Program-made: the position numbers and the translations under genes
Shown: one piece after another, positions 17,807 through 25,896 of the stretch
Numbering within the stretch: the stretch's first letter is position 1
How the letters are laid out: each line of letters starts with the position of its first letter
Source of the DNA: Lachnospiraceae bacterium
Lineage (GTDB): Bacteria > Bacillota > Clostridia > Lachnospirales > Lachnospiraceae
Assembly (NCBI GenBank): GCA_014804785.1
Contig: JAAUZD010000004.1
Coordinates: 62,001-126,000 of the forward strand
DNA: 64,000 nucleotides
Reading direction: 5' to 3'
Notes under the pieces: generated by a model
Database searches by the model: none
What the model was told of the DNA's origin: nothing
The model's input: the letters and a program-made list of their open reading frames with translations, nothing else

Positions 17807-18092
17807 GGGATGGTGGGATGATGAGGGGAAGAGGAGGCGGGGAGGCTGGGGTTAGGGTTTCAGGTCTAATCTCCAAATCGGATTTCACTAACGGAATGGA
17901 TATGGGTGTTTCAAACCGGACGGGGCGGAGCCAGACGGCATCCTGCCTTATGGCTCCTAAAATCGCCCTCCATGGCGATTTTCCCCTGGGTATGTACCAT
18001 TCCGTAAGTGAAATTTCCGATTTTCCGCTATAGCCCTGAAACCCTAACCCCAGCCTCCCCGCCTCCTCTTCCCCTCATCATCCCACCATCCC
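17807..18092. repeat. Fold-back element 1 (family 1): 58-bp perfect inverted arms around a 170-bp core
   Basis: The arm at 17807-17864 is the exact reverse complement of 18035-18092 (58 of 58). The 170-bp core carries two hairpins. Read on the minus strand, the first is AAAATCGCC/GGCGATTTT at 17959-17982 with loop ATGGAG. The second is nested: GGAGCC/GGCTCC at 17927-17957 enclosing GGCA-GGA-TGCC. Further imperfect pairing joins the core to the arms (TTAGTGAAAT-type repeats). The core on this strand closely resembles that of element 2, whereas the arms do not. It fills the gap between the M24 peptidase gene and element 3, and no gene is visible. Confidence 0.9.
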
Positions 18093-18151
18093 TCTCTCCC
18101 AGAAGAAAAAGCTGAATTGGAATTGTGATCATAGCCTCGAGTCCTATCAAC

Positions 18152-18581
18152 GGCAAGCCTCATAGTGCGGTCTGGCAGCCCTGACACAGCCTCTCTGCCC
18201 TGGGATTAAGGATTCAAACAGCTGCCTAGGCGCAGCGTTATTGAGATTCCGGCGGGGCAGACAAAACATCCACTGCGGACCTATGTGCGGCGGTAAGAAG
18301 GACTAAGCATCCCATAGATAGATAGTTCAATGAGGACGCAACCGGCGTATTGGTCCATCCATGGACCAAGTTACGCCTTCGTCGGACATCCTGTCCGCCG
18401 ATTGCTGGGTATCGAGATGGGATACTAAGTCCTTCTAACCGCCTTCCATAAGCTCCGCAGCAGATGTTTTGTCTGCCCCGCCGGAATCTCAATAACGCTG
18501 CGCCTAGGCAGCTGTTTGAATCCTTAATCCCAGGGCAGAGAGGCTGTGTCAGGGCTGCCAGACCGCACTATGAGGCTTGCC
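18152..18581. repeat. Fold-back element 3 (family 2): 119-bp perfect inverted arms
   Basis: Positions 18152-18270 are the exact reverse complement of 18463-18581, a 119-bp perfect inverted repeat. Weaker pairing continues inward to about 18312/18420, including GGCGGTTAGAAGGACTTAG-like sequences. The head, read on the minus strand, has CGGACA-GGA-TGTCCG (18383-18397) and TTGGTCCA-TGGA-TGGACCAA (18350-18369), the latter extended by GGCGTA/TACGCC. The right arm ends 5 bases beyond the spoVAE stop codon, so spoVAE transcripts would run straight into it. The head matches element 4, but the arms do not. Confidence 0.92.
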
Positions 18582-18586
18582 CTCCC

Positions 18587-18943
18587 CTACTTCTTCATTT
18601 TGGGGTTGAAGATGAGGCTTGCAAGGTAGCCGAAAATCAAGGCCGCCGAGGTTCCCACCGCACCTGCCTTAAATCCACCGGAGAACAGTCCCATAAATCC
18701 ATCCTTATCTACTGCTTCCTTGACACCTTTCATCAGAACATTACCAAATCCAAGAAGCGGAACAGATGCTCCTGCTCCCGCAAACTCAACAAAAGACTGA
18801 TACCAGCCGAACACACCGATAATCGCCCCCAGACAGACCAGCAGCACCATGATTCTACCGGGCATCATCTTTGTCTTTTCCATTAAAATCTGAACCAGAG
18901 CGCAAATCAGCCCTCCTATCCAGAATGCATTAAAATAATCCAT
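18587..18943 (-). CDS. spoVAE: Stage V sporulation protein AE (SpoVAE/SpoVAEb)
   Basis: SpoVAE is an inner spore-membrane component of the SpoVA channel, which carries Ca-dipicolinic acid into the forespore and out at germination. The 118-residue size is right for the family. Three to four membrane helices are visible, with the conserved segments AFWIGGLICALVQILMEKT, the AGAGASVPLLGFGNVLMKGVKEAV signature (also seen in SpoVAC as GGAGALVPITGFANSV) and AGAVGTSAALIFGYLASLIF. In most spore formers it follows spoVAD directly. Here it stands alone, 8.5 kb from spoVAD, between fold-back elements 3 and 4, with its own promoter-like sequence at 18995-19023. A GGAGGACGACG ribosome-binding site precedes the ATG. 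Confidence 0.92.
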   Translation of the reverse strand: MDYFNAFWIGGLICALVQILMEKTKMMPGRIMVLLVCLGAIIGVFGWYQSFVEFAGAGASVPLLGFGNVLMKGVKEAVDKDGFMGLFSGGFKAGAVGTSAALIFGYLASLIFNPKMKK

Positions 18944-18994
18944 CGTCGTCCTCCATTTTTACAACATTCCTTCTGTCGGATTGTTTTCATGGAT

Positions 18995-19023
18995 TATTAT
19001 ACGCATTTTCCCACCTGTTATAC
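18995..19023 (-). promoter_or_regulatory. Forespore-sigma-like promoter of spoVAE
   Basis: On the minus strand GTATA (19023-19019) lies 17 bases before TATAATA (19001-18995). Forespore sigma F/G promoters use a G-N-A-T-A/R -35 and a CAT-N-N-TA-like -10. The -10 here also fits sigma A, but no TTGACA-like -35 is present. Confidence 0.4.
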
Positions 19024-19050
19024 TGCTTTTGTCTGCCCTAGATCATCTCA

Positions 19051-19382
19051 CAAGTCATGGGACGAGACATCATCTGCTTCATCGACGGCATACCTCCCAG
19101 AGACAGAGCGCATAAAAAATCTGCACCGAACCTTATGGGAAGCGGTTAGAATGACTTAGCATCCTCTGATACTCAGCAATTGGCGGACAGGATGTCCGCC
19201 AAAGGCGTAATTTGGTCCATGGATGGACCAATACGCCGGTTGCGTCAACATGGATGTATCTATCCGAGGGGATGCCTAGTCATTCTTACCGCTGTACATA
19301 GGTTCGGTGCGGACTTTTTATGTGCTCTGTCTCTGGGAGGTATGCCATCGATGAAGCAGATGATTTCCCGTCCCATGACTTG
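19051..19382. repeat. Fold-back element 4 (family 2): about 83-bp near-perfect inverted arms
   Basis: 19051-19133 and 19300-19382 are inverted copies with about six mismatches. Inside, GCGGTTAGAATGACT (19142-19156) pairs with AGTCATTCTTACCGC further right. The head carries a 9-bp hairpin with loop GGA (19181-19201, CGGACA-GGA-TGTCCG) and TTGGTCCA-TGGA-TGGACCAA (19212-19231) enclosed by GGCGTA/TACGCC. The element ends 11 bases after the stop codon of the MBL-fold gene and about 100 bases upstream of spoVAE. The head is closely similar to that of element 3, and the outer arms are unrelated. Confidence 0.9.
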
Positions 19383-19393
19383 CGGAAATTACA

Positions 19394-20134
19394 TCATACC
19401 CGCAAGAGGAATTCTCTGTTTTGCTCCGAAACTTCTCTGATTCGCTCGGCAAAGCGTTTTCCGGTTCCGGTCTGTTTGTATCTTTTGATTACATCATAAT
19501 CTTCCCACATGTGCATGGGGAATATGTTTTTGGCTGGTACTTTTTGTAAAAAGTAGTCCATCCCATAGAGGTAACCTGACTCAAGTCTTGGGTCAAGCAC
19601 GACGAAAGCAATATCAAATTCTCTTCCCGCAATTTTGTCAATTTCTGTCTGATATGCTTTCTCCATCTGCTCATTCCAGCTTTTGGGTTCTTCTTCCCAA
19701 TACCAATGATTCAAATCTCCGGCGTGGTAGATGGAAATATCTCCGATTCTGACCAGAAAGGCAACTCCCTGATCTGTGGACCGGAGTGTTTCAATCTCAA
19801 AATCTTTTTTGGCATCCTGATAAGTCTCGCTGCCCTTCATCCGCACCATCCTTGATAAAATATCAGGTGCGATCCCTTTTCGTTCCAGATATTTTTCATT
19901 TAATTTAATATCATTACCAACAAAATAGTAAGTATTTTTTGATATTTTTTCCGCCCACTCAAGAGTTTTTAGCTGAAAATGGTCTTGATGCTTATGGCTG
20001 AAGAATAGAATCAGTTGTTTCTCCTTGGGGATAAAAGGTATAAAGTCTTCCGGCGTGCTGTAATCAAAGATCAGCACGTATTCATCCAGTTCCACTGCGA
20101 AGCCGCTGTGATACAGATAAGTCACCTTGACCAT
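19394..20134 (-). CDS. MBL-fold metal-dependent hydrolase (UlaG-like)
   Basis: This 246-residue metallo-beta-lactamase-fold protein begins VKVTYLYHSGFAVELDEYVLIFDY, the usual start of UlaG-like hydrolases. The metal site HxHxDH appears as FSHKHQDHF near residue 67, a later ISIYHAGDLNHW provides the next His/Asp, and FPMHMWEDY near the C-terminus supplies the last His. The substrate is unknown; relatives act on lactones, phosphodiesters or N-acyl compounds. Its ATG at 20134 overlaps the last codons of the GH31 gene by 13 bases, so the two are translationally linked. Fold-back element 4 begins just after its stop codon. Confidence 0.82.
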   Translation of the reverse strand: MVKVTYLYHSGFAVELDEYVLIFDYSTPEDFIPFIPKEKQLILFFSHKHQDHFQLKTLEWAEKISKNTYYFVGNDIKLNEKYLERKGIAPDILSRMVRMKGSETYQDAKKDFEIETLRSTDQGVAFLVRIGDISIYHAGDLNHWYWEEEPKSWNEQMEKAYQTEIDKIAGREFDIAFVVLDPRLESGYLYGMDYFLQKVPAKNIFPMHMWEDYDVIKRYKQTGTGKRFAERIREVSEQNREFLLRV

Positions 20135-22425
20135 ATCATTTCCCCTGTCCTTATTTCTATTCGTCCATACCCACGATAGCCTTCATGCAGCTTTTCTACT
20201 TCTACCTGTCCGTTTCTATTTTTAATTTCATATTCGTTGAAAGCCCCCTGGCGATACTGGAAATCTTCTCCATTATCCTGATAATGCCGGTAGCTTCCTT
20301 CTCCGGGATATGCCTCTAAGATCAAAAGTTCATCCTTATCCTCTCCAACATGCATTCTTACCGGATATTTAGGGATGACGGCTCCCGCCTTCACGTAAAT
20401 AGGGCATAAGTCAAGAGGTGCCGTTCTGACAAAGAAGGACTTCCCTTCTTTCTTTTCTCCGGTCCAATAGTCATACCAGATGCCTTCCGGGAGATAAACC
20501 ATTTTTTCTCTCGCGCCCTGCTCTACCACCGGGGCAATCAGCATCCGGTCACCCAGCATGAACTCGTCATTTCTATTTTTAACGTTTTCATCCCTTTCAT
20601 ATTCCAGAACCAGCGGACGCATCATCGGAATGCCCGTAAGCTCACATTCACGCATCAAATCATATAGATAAGGGAGAAGTTCATAGCGCAGGTTCAGATA
20701 CTTTCTGCTGATTTCTAATACTTCCCCATCAAACTGCCACGGTTCCTGCACTCTGCATCCCTGTGCGCAGTGATCCCTAAAAAGCGGTGAAAAACAGCCC
20801 AGCTGAATCCATCTTGCAAACAGCTCCGGCGTACAGTCACTGCCGAAACCACCCACATCTGTCCCTATAAAGTTCATGCCGGACATACCTAAATTGCACA
20901 TCTGGGGAATTGCCATACGGATGTGGGACCAGATGCTGTGGTTGTCACCGGTCCATCCGGTGGTATATTTCTGAGAACCGCTATAACATGCCCTTGTAAT
21001 CACGAAAGGACGTTTACCGGTCAATTCCTTCCAGCCCTCATAGGTTGCCTTTGCCATGTTGTGACCGTAGATATTATGCACTTGAGAATGGGGTGCCTGC
21101 ACATCCTCATCCGTAAACACCACATCATCCGGCAGCGGCCCTCTAAAGCTTGCAGGTTCGTTCATATCATTCCATACCCCGGACACGCCCATATCAATCA
21201 GGAATTTCTGTTTTTCTCCCCACCATCTGCGTACTTTGGGATCACCAAAATCAGGATATACGGCATCTCCCGGCCACACTTCATTGACGTAAATCTCCCC
21301 TTCCGGTGTCTTTGCAAAGTATCCGTTTTTAACCCCCTCTTCATAGACGTAATAATCTTTCTCAACCTTTACGCCGGGGTCAATAATGGTCACTGCTTTG
21401 ATTCCCATATCTTTAAAATCAGAGATCACCTTTGCGCCGTCTTCATAAGTTTCCTGATTCCATGTAAACACTTTGTAATGATCCATATAATCAATATCAA
21501 AATGAATACAGTCACAGGGCAGTTGATGCTTCTTCATGCCCTCTGCAATGCTGCGGATTTCCTCTTCTGATTCATACCCCCATCTGGACTGATGGAATCC
21601 TAAGGTCCATAGCTGCTGCATGGGCGCTCTGCCGGTCAACCATGTGTAATCGGATATTACTTCCTTAAGACTCTCGCCTCCGATAAAGTAATAATCCAGA
21701 TTTCCCGCATCTGCGCCGAACACATAGTATGCATCGGATTCTTTTCCCAGATCAAAGTATGTTTTATTATGATTGTCAAAGAAAATCCCGTAGGCGCCTT
21801 TTTCTTTTAACACAAGCATAAAAGGGATACTCTTATACAAAGACTTAAAATTATCCTCATGAGGATCCGGAATATCTGAATTCCACATCTCGTATTCATA
21901 GTGCCTTTTATTCAGGACACCCGTTTTATCACCCAGACCGTAAATACAATCCTTTCCTTCAAGACTCCTGATTTCCTGTATATTGTAATCGTAAGCTGCC
22001 CTTCCGGATGCATCGTGCCCTTCCTTCGCCAAGAGCTGCAGTGCCGCCTGGCTGGGTGCGTCGCTCCTTTTCCTGCCACCTCTATAGGAAAGGCTTAAAG
22101 GTGTTCCTTCACAATCATAGAAATCTACTGTAAAATTATCACCGACTATTGCGGTCAAATACTTTGTCCTGATAATGACACCTGATTCCTCCCATGACAC
22201 GCTTTCCAGTTTTCCATTTTCTGGATTTTCCCTCTGATGAGGCTGCTTCTCCAATTCTCCTTCAATGGCTCTGGAGCGATGTCCCATACCGGTATAGTCA
22301 ATGAACACGTTAAAAATATAGTCTGAAATCACTTCTACGCAAGGCTCTTTTCCATCTCTGCTGCCTTCATATTGAAAATAAACTTTCTGCCCATCTACAC
22401 GATATTCCTTTAATTTCTGATACAT
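20122..22425 (-). CDS. Alpha-glucosidase or alpha-xylosidase family enzyme (GH31)
   Basis: This 767-residue cytoplasmic GH31 hydrolase (no signal peptide) has the N-terminal beta-sandwich, followed by the catalytic barrel. The nucleophile Asp lies in GVWNDMNEP near residue 419 and the acid/base Asp in GWTGDNHSIWSH near residue 493. Other conserved segments are FHQSRWGYESEEEI, IHFDIDYMDHYKVFTW and NFIGTDVGGFG, which fit the alpha-glucosidase branch. The frame opens upstream to 22560, but GGAGG sits 5 bases before the ATG at 22425, and the longer version would overlap the DMT permease gene. It overlaps the MBL-fold gene downstream and probably belongs to the long transcript starting at spoVAA. 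Confidence 0.93.
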   Translation of the reverse strand: MYQKLKEYRVDGQKVYFQYEGSRDGKEPCVEVISDYIFNVFIDYTGMGHRSRAIEGELEKQPHQRENPENGKLESVSWEESGVIIRTKYLTAIVGDNFTVDFYDCEGTPLSLSYRGGRKRSDAPSQAALQLLAKEGHDASGRAAYDYNIQEIRSLEGKDCIYGLGDKTGVLNKRHYEYEMWNSDIPDPHEDNFKSLYKSIPFMLVLKEKGAYGIFFDNHNKTYFDLGKESDAYYVFGADAGNLDYYFIGGESLKEVISDYTWLTGRAPMQQLWTLGFHQSRWGYESEEEIRSIAEGMKKHQLPCDCIHFDIDYMDHYKVFTWNQETYEDGAKVISDFKDMGIKAVTIIDPGVKVEKDYYVYEEGVKNGYFAKTPEGEIYVNEVWPGDAVYPDFGDPKVRRWWGEKQKFLIDMGVSGVWNDMNEPASFRGPLPDDVVFTDEDVQAPHSQVHNIYGHNMAKATYEGWKELTGKRPFVITRACYSGSQKYTTGWTGDNHSIWSHIRMAIPQMCNLGMSGMNFIGTDVGGFGSDCTPELFARWIQLGCFSPLFRDHCAQGCRVQEPWQFDGEVLEISRKYLNLRYELLPYLYDLMRECELTGIPMMRPLVLEYERDENVKNRNDEFMLGDRMLIAPVVEQGAREKMVYLPEGIWYDYWTGEKKEGKSFFVRTAPLDLCPIYVKAGAVIPKYPVRMHVGEDKDELLILEAYPGEGSYRHYQDNGEDFQYRQGAFNEYEIKNRNGQVEVEKLHEGYRGYGRIEIRTGEMIWSR

Positions 22426-22477
22426 CTTTTCCTCCATTCCGAAACGCCGGCTGCATAAACTGCCATCCCACAGTCTA

Positions 22478-23383
22478 CTAAGCCTGCACTCCATCTCCCA
22501 TTCTTTTTTTATCGGGCAACTGTACCAAAATAACCGCCCCAAATACCAACGCACATCCAAGCAGCTCTTTTCTGCTAAGCGCCTGCCCCAGAATAATCCA
22601 TCCTGCCAACATGGAAACCACTGATTCCATAGATAAAATCAGAGAGGCAACCGTAGGGTCTAAGTCCTTCTGACCAATAATCTGTAAGGTATATGCCACA
22701 CCGCAGGACATGATTCCCGCATACGCAAGGGGAATGATTCCATTGATGAAACTGCCGATTTCCGGATGTTCAAACATAAATGCCAACACACTGCTTAAAA
22801 CTCCTGCAGTAAAGAACTGAATGCAGGAAAGCTCCACTCCATCTGCTCTCGGTGAAAAATAATCAATCACCAGTATGTGTATGGCGAAAAGAATCGCACA
22901 TACGAACACATAAGCATCTCCTCTGCCAAGTGCCAGCTTCTCATTCATGCACAAAAGATACATCCCAACCGCTGCAAGCGCCGCGCCAATCCAGACTCTT
23001 CCTGACACCTTTTTTCTCAAAAAAATCCCCATAACAGGCACGATAATGATGTAAAGCGTGGTAATAAATCCTGCTTTTCCCACCGTTGTATACATGATAC
23101 CGAATTGCTGACACAAAGATGCCATGCCAAGCACCAGTCCGCAACAGATGCCTCCTGTAAGGGTAACACGCATCCCTGCCCTCGGAATCTGTCTGTCCTT
23201 ATCCCTTTTCCTCCGGATGATGACCAGCGGAAGGAGCACCACGCCGCCCATCAAAAATCTTGCTCCGTTAAATGAAAAGGGCCCCATATAATCCATCCCC
23301 ACACTTTGCGCCACAAAAGCCACTCCCCAGATGGCAGCCGCTAAAAGCAACAAAAAACTGCTTCTTATAGATTTCTTTCTCAT
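22478..23383 (-). CDS. DMT superfamily transporter (two EamA domains)
   Basis: This 301-residue integral membrane protein has about ten helices in two EamA repeats. The first repeat starts LLLLAAAIWGVAFVAQSVGMDYMGPFSFNGARFLMGG, and the second contains YAGIMSCGVAYTLQIIGQKDLDPTVASLILSMESVVSMLAGWIILGQALSRKELLGCALVFGAVIL. Members export metabolites or amino acids, and specificity cannot be read from the sequence. It lies between aroK and the GH31 gene on the same strand with gaps of about 50 bases, so it is likely cotranscribed. The short C-terminal tail (QLPDKKRMGDGVQA) is cytoplasmic. Confidence 0.88.
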   Translation of the reverse strand: MRKKSIRSSFLLLLAAAIWGVAFVAQSVGMDYMGPFSFNGARFLMGGVVLLPLVIIRRKRDKDRQIPRAGMRVTLTGGICCGLVLGMASLCQQFGIMYTTVGKAGFITTLYIIIVPVMGIFLRKKVSGRVWIGAALAAVGMYLLCMNEKLALGRGDAYVFVCAILFAIHILVIDYFSPRADGVELSCIQFFTAGVLSSVLAFMFEHPEIGSFINGIIPLAYAGIMSCGVAYTLQIIGQKDLDPTVASLILSMESVVSMLAGWIILGQALSRKELLGCALVFGAVILVQLPDKKRMGDGVQA

Positions 23384-23429
23384 TTATCTCCCCTTGCATA
23401 TCACAGGCTTTATCTGCGATACTGCTGAT

Positions 23430-23942
23430 TCAATGTACCTTATATTTTTCTACAATTTCTTCCATTACATCACGGATATCTCTGCCCGTGCAGGAAACCA
23501 CGATATCCGCATATTTTTCGTATAAAGGTATTCTCTCTTCATAAAGTTCCTTCAAAGTCATTCCTTCCTTTAGGACGACTCCTCTCTCATGAAGATCTCC
23601 CAACCGCTTTTCCAATTCCTCAAAGGCAAGCTCCAGGTACACGATTTGTCCTATTTGCCGGAAATGAGCCATAGCTTCCTTTCCATAAACGGCGCTTCCT
23701 CCTGTTGCAATCACAGCACTATCTGCCAGAATGGACGCATTTACTTCATTTTCAAGCATGATAAAACCTGCTTCACCCCTCTCCTCAATCAGTTGGTGAA
23801 GCAGTTTCCGACATCTTTCTTGAATTACCAGGTCGGAGTCGATAAACTGATATCCCAGCTTTTTGGCAAGCACTACGCCCACCGTACTCTTCCCCGAACC
23901 GGGCATTCCTATCAATATGATGTTTTTCATTTTCCCGTTCAT
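23430..23942 (-). CDS. aroK: Shikimate kinase
   Basis: AroK phosphorylates shikimate at the 3-hydroxyl in aromatic amino acid biosynthesis. The 170-residue length is typical. Walker A is at residues 12-19 (GMPGSGKS). The shikimate-binding Asp lies in FIDSDLVIQERC, and the glycine motif IATGGSAVYG follows. The usual second site arginine cluster is less obvious (EKRLGDLHERGVVL), so activity on another small substrate is possible, though the overall match to the family is good. The ATG at 23942 begins immediately after the ridA stop codon. Other aromatic-pathway genes are not present in this window. Confidence 0.85.
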   Translation of the reverse strand: MNGKMKNIILIGMPGSGKSTVGVVLAKKLGYQFIDSDLVIQERCRKLLHQLIEERGEAGFIMLENEVNASILADSAVIATGGSAVYGKEAMAHFRQIGQIVYLELAFEELEKRLGDLHERGVVLKEGMTLKELYEERIPLYEKYADIVVSCTGRDIRDVMEEIVEKYKVH

Positions 23943-24320
23943 CTACTTTACTACTGCGATCACTTCTACTTCACAGAGCACATTCTTTGGAAGTTCCTTC
24001 ACTGCAACACAGCTTCTTGCCGGTCTGCCTGTGAAGTATTGCTCATAAACGCTGTTGAAAGCGGCAAAATCAGACATTTCTGAAAGAAAGCACGTGGTCT
24101 TCACCACGCTCTCAAAATCTGCGCCGGCTTCCTTCAAAATTTCTCCTACATTTTCCATCACCTGCTTTGCCTGTACAGTAATATCTCCTTTAGCGATATC
24201 CCCAGTTTCAGGTATGATGGGAATCTGCCCTGATGCAAACAAAAAACCGTTTGCGATGATGCCTTGTGAATAAGGACCTATGGCCGCGGGTGCTTTCGTT
24301 GTTGACACTTTAGTTAACAT
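23943..24320 (-). CDS. ridA: RidA family reactive imine/enamine deaminase
   Basis: RidA hydrolyses reactive 2-aminoacrylate and related imines made by PLP enzymes. The 125-residue protein has the full family pattern: APAAIGPYSQGIIANGFLFASGQIPI at the N-terminus, KTTCFLSEMSDFAAFNSVYEQYF in the middle, and the catalytic arginine in GRPARSCVAVKELPKN near residue 106, followed by CEVEVIAV. The start ATG at 24320 follows GAGGAGGAAG. It ends where aroK begins and starts 11 bases after the 94-residue gene, so it is inside the spoVAA transcript. Confidence 0.93.
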   Translation of the reverse strand: MLTKVSTTKAPAAIGPYSQGIIANGFLFASGQIPIIPETGDIAKGDITVQAKQVMENVGEILKEAGADFESVVKTTCFLSEMSDFAAFNSVYEQYFTGRPARSCVAVKELPKNVLCEVEVIAVVK

Positions 24321-24331
24321 AACTTCCTCCT

Positions 24332-24616
24332 CTAATCTTCCTCAAACTCCGCCGTCACATAAAATCCCCGTTCATTCTCAATAATGCTTATCACTTTTCC
24401 TTTTCTTGCAAGCATTCTCTCTCTGAAGGGAAAATTTCCTGACATGGCAAGAGAGGGATCAATCGTATAATAGTAATTGCTGGGAAGCACACCTTCCGTT
24501 ACCGTGATTTCCTGCCCTTCTTCCAAAAGACCGGGACGCTCCATCTTAAACTCCATCCTTCGCATGTGCATTCCTCCATCCGTATCTATTGTAATAGTCT
24601 TTGGTAATTTTTTCAA
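24332..24616 (-). CDS. Conserved-looking 94-residue protein of unknown function
   Basis: I recognise no family. The protein is soluble and rich in beta-prone segments (KTITIDTDGGMHMRRMEFKM, GQEITVTEGVLPSNYYYTID, RKGKVISIIENERGFYVTAEFEED), suggesting a small beta-barrel fold with a KOW- or SH3-like ending. It is plainly a real gene: it starts 5 bases after the spoVAB stop codon, ends 11 bases before ridA, and has normal codon use. The position behind spoVAA-spoVAB suggests expression in the forespore, but nothing in the sequence indicates a germination role. Confidence 0.7.
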   Translation of the reverse strand: MKKLPKTITIDTDGGMHMRRMEFKMERPGLLEEGQEITVTEGVLPSNYYYTIDPSLAMSGNFPFRERMLARKGKVISIIENERGFYVTAEFEED

Positions 24617-24621
24617 TCCCT

Positions 24622-25116
24622 CTATTGTCCCGACAGAAAAATTCCCTCTGCAAAATAAACAAGGCTTCCCGCCACTTTTCCAAGTGCAGCAGCTGCAATC
24701 GCTACACCAAGTCCATGCCTAAATCCGATTCTCCTTGAAAAAATGGGAATGGAGTCCAGCATCTCCGCAATAGCAAGGGCAAGGCATCCCACGAACATGC
24801 CGGCAAAAAGCCCCCATATAATGAAAAAAGCATTGCCCATCCACTTCCAGATCAGCACCGTTTCCGCCCCAAAAATCTGCCTGGACAAGATAAAACGACC
24901 AATCTGCGCATAGTCGGAAAACACACTGAAAAAGCCTCCTACGATTGTCCCAAACACCACAGCTTCCTCCAGAACAAATACCTTTTTTGCCACATGCATT
25001 TTCCCTGCAAACCTGGGGATCAGTCCTACCGATACAAATACGGTAAACACTCCAGCCGAAGCCAGCAGTCCGAAGCTGAGCCCGCAGATTGCCATAAAAA
25101 GCTGTTTAAGAAACAT
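24622..25116 (-). CDS. spoVAB: Stage V sporulation protein AB (SpoVAB)
   Basis: SpoVAB is a membrane component encoded with the SpoVA DPA channel, required in Bacillus only under some conditions. The 164-residue protein has five hydrophobic helices, with GLSFGLLASAGVFTVFVSVGLIPRF, AVVFGTIVGGF, GNAFFIIWGLFAGMFVGCLALAIAEMLDSIPIFSRRIGF and LGVAIAAAALGKVAGSLVYF. The IPIFSRR motif before the last helix is a hallmark of the family. The frame is open to 25149, but the ATG at 25116 overlaps the spoVAA end by 11 bases (ATGTTTCTTAA), a typical coupled junction, and lines up better with the family N-terminus. Confidence 0.9.
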   Translation of the reverse strand: MFLKQLFMAICGLSFGLLASAGVFTVFVSVGLIPRFAGKMHVAKKVFVLEEAVVFGTIVGGFFSVFSDYAQIGRFILSRQIFGAETVLIWKWMGNAFFIIWGLFAGMFVGCLALAIAEMLDSIPIFSRRIGFRHGLGVAIAAAALGKVAGSLVYFAEGIFLSGQ

Positions 25117-25735
25117 CAATTGTCTTTCCCTCCCTGTCTGCCGTTTCAATGAGCGCTTTATTTACATCTGTTTCATAAACCCGCATCTCTACCTCTATAG
25201 GTGTGGGATCCTTTGTAATCCTTCTGCCGCCAATATGGTTAAAAAACAGGATGATACCCACTGCCAGACCAATAGAATAGGAAACCTCCAGAATGCTGTA
25301 GCCGTCTGAAGGATACCCCATGACCAGTTCATAGATTCTGGAAAATATTTTATTGATGCTAATATCATTGTGAAACGCCATGACAGTAAATCCTGGTCCG
25401 AAAAAACTAATCACGGCTACAAATACAAGCTTCAACCACTGGACCGGTCCCTTATGCCGATTCACATTGACAAGTTCAATCAACGTTGCATTTTCTCCCA
25501 AATTCTCCACAGATACGCCGGGACACTCACTTTCAATCAGCTCGATTACTTTTAATATACTGATGACCTGACGCTTTTTTTCTTTTTCATGAAACTGATG
25601 GATTTTTAGGGACTTTGCTTTTGCACAAACGTTTTTGTCTGCACAATAAAGGGAGGCAATATCCTTCACACATACGCGCTCTTCCATTACCTCCGCATTT
25701 TGTTCTGCTTTTAAATATAACACTGTATTTGCCAT
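25106..25735 (-). CDS. spoVAA: Stage V sporulation protein AA (SpoVAA)
   Basis: SpoVAA is the first product of the classical spoVA operon. It has a soluble N-terminal region and a C-terminal membrane part. This 209-residue copy has the family N-terminus (VLYLKAEQNAEVMEERVCVKDIASLYC) and a segment ending VISILKVIELIESECPGVSVENLGENATLIEL, typical of SpoVAA. Two hydrophobic helices follow (LKLVFVAVISFFGPGFTVMAFHNDI and YSIGLAVGIILFFNHIGG). GGGAGG precedes the ATG at 25735. A well-formed forespore-type promoter lies at 25771-25800. It heads a run of eight minus-strand genes (spoVAA, spoVAB, 94-residue gene, ridA, aroK, DMT, GH31, MBL). Confidence 0.9.
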   Translation of the reverse strand: MANTVLYLKAEQNAEVMEERVCVKDIASLYCADKNVCAKAKSLKIHQFHEKEKKRQVISILKVIELIESECPGVSVENLGENATLIELVNVNRHKGPVQWLKLVFVAVISFFGPGFTVMAFHNDISINKIFSRIYELVMGYPSDGYSILEVSYSIGLAVGIILFFNHIGGRRITKDPTPIEVEMRVYETDVNKALIETADREGKTIDVS

Positions 25736-25770
25736 CCTAGGCCTCCCTGTCCACTTTCTTACCTACAGGC

Positions 25771-25800
25771 TAGTATGACCATTTACATTCATTTATATTC
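25771..25800 (-). promoter_or_regulatory. Sigma-G-like promoter of spoVAA
   Basis: On the minus strand GAATA (25800-25796) lies 18 bases before CATACTA (25777-25771). This is a close match to the forespore sigma G pattern (G-N-ATA, then CATNNTA). The expected start is about 30 bases upstream of the ATG. Confidence 0.6.
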
Positions 25801-25896
25801 CATCCTAAATTGCCTACGGCAATGGGATTTTGCATGCCTGAATCATATTCTTAGGTCTTGGCAGTAAATGCTTCGACCTGTACTGAATAGTTCCCT

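Noticed and set aside
17818-19440. Protein-coding frames inside the fold-back elements (60-140 codons)
   Set aside because: They read through inverted repeats, have no ribosome-binding sites and match no family. The longest simply crosses the spoVAE 3' end in antisense.
22426-22560. Longer N-terminus for the GH31 enzyme
   Set aside because: It overlaps the DMT permease coding end and lacks family similarity. GGAGG lies 5 bases before the ATG at 22425.
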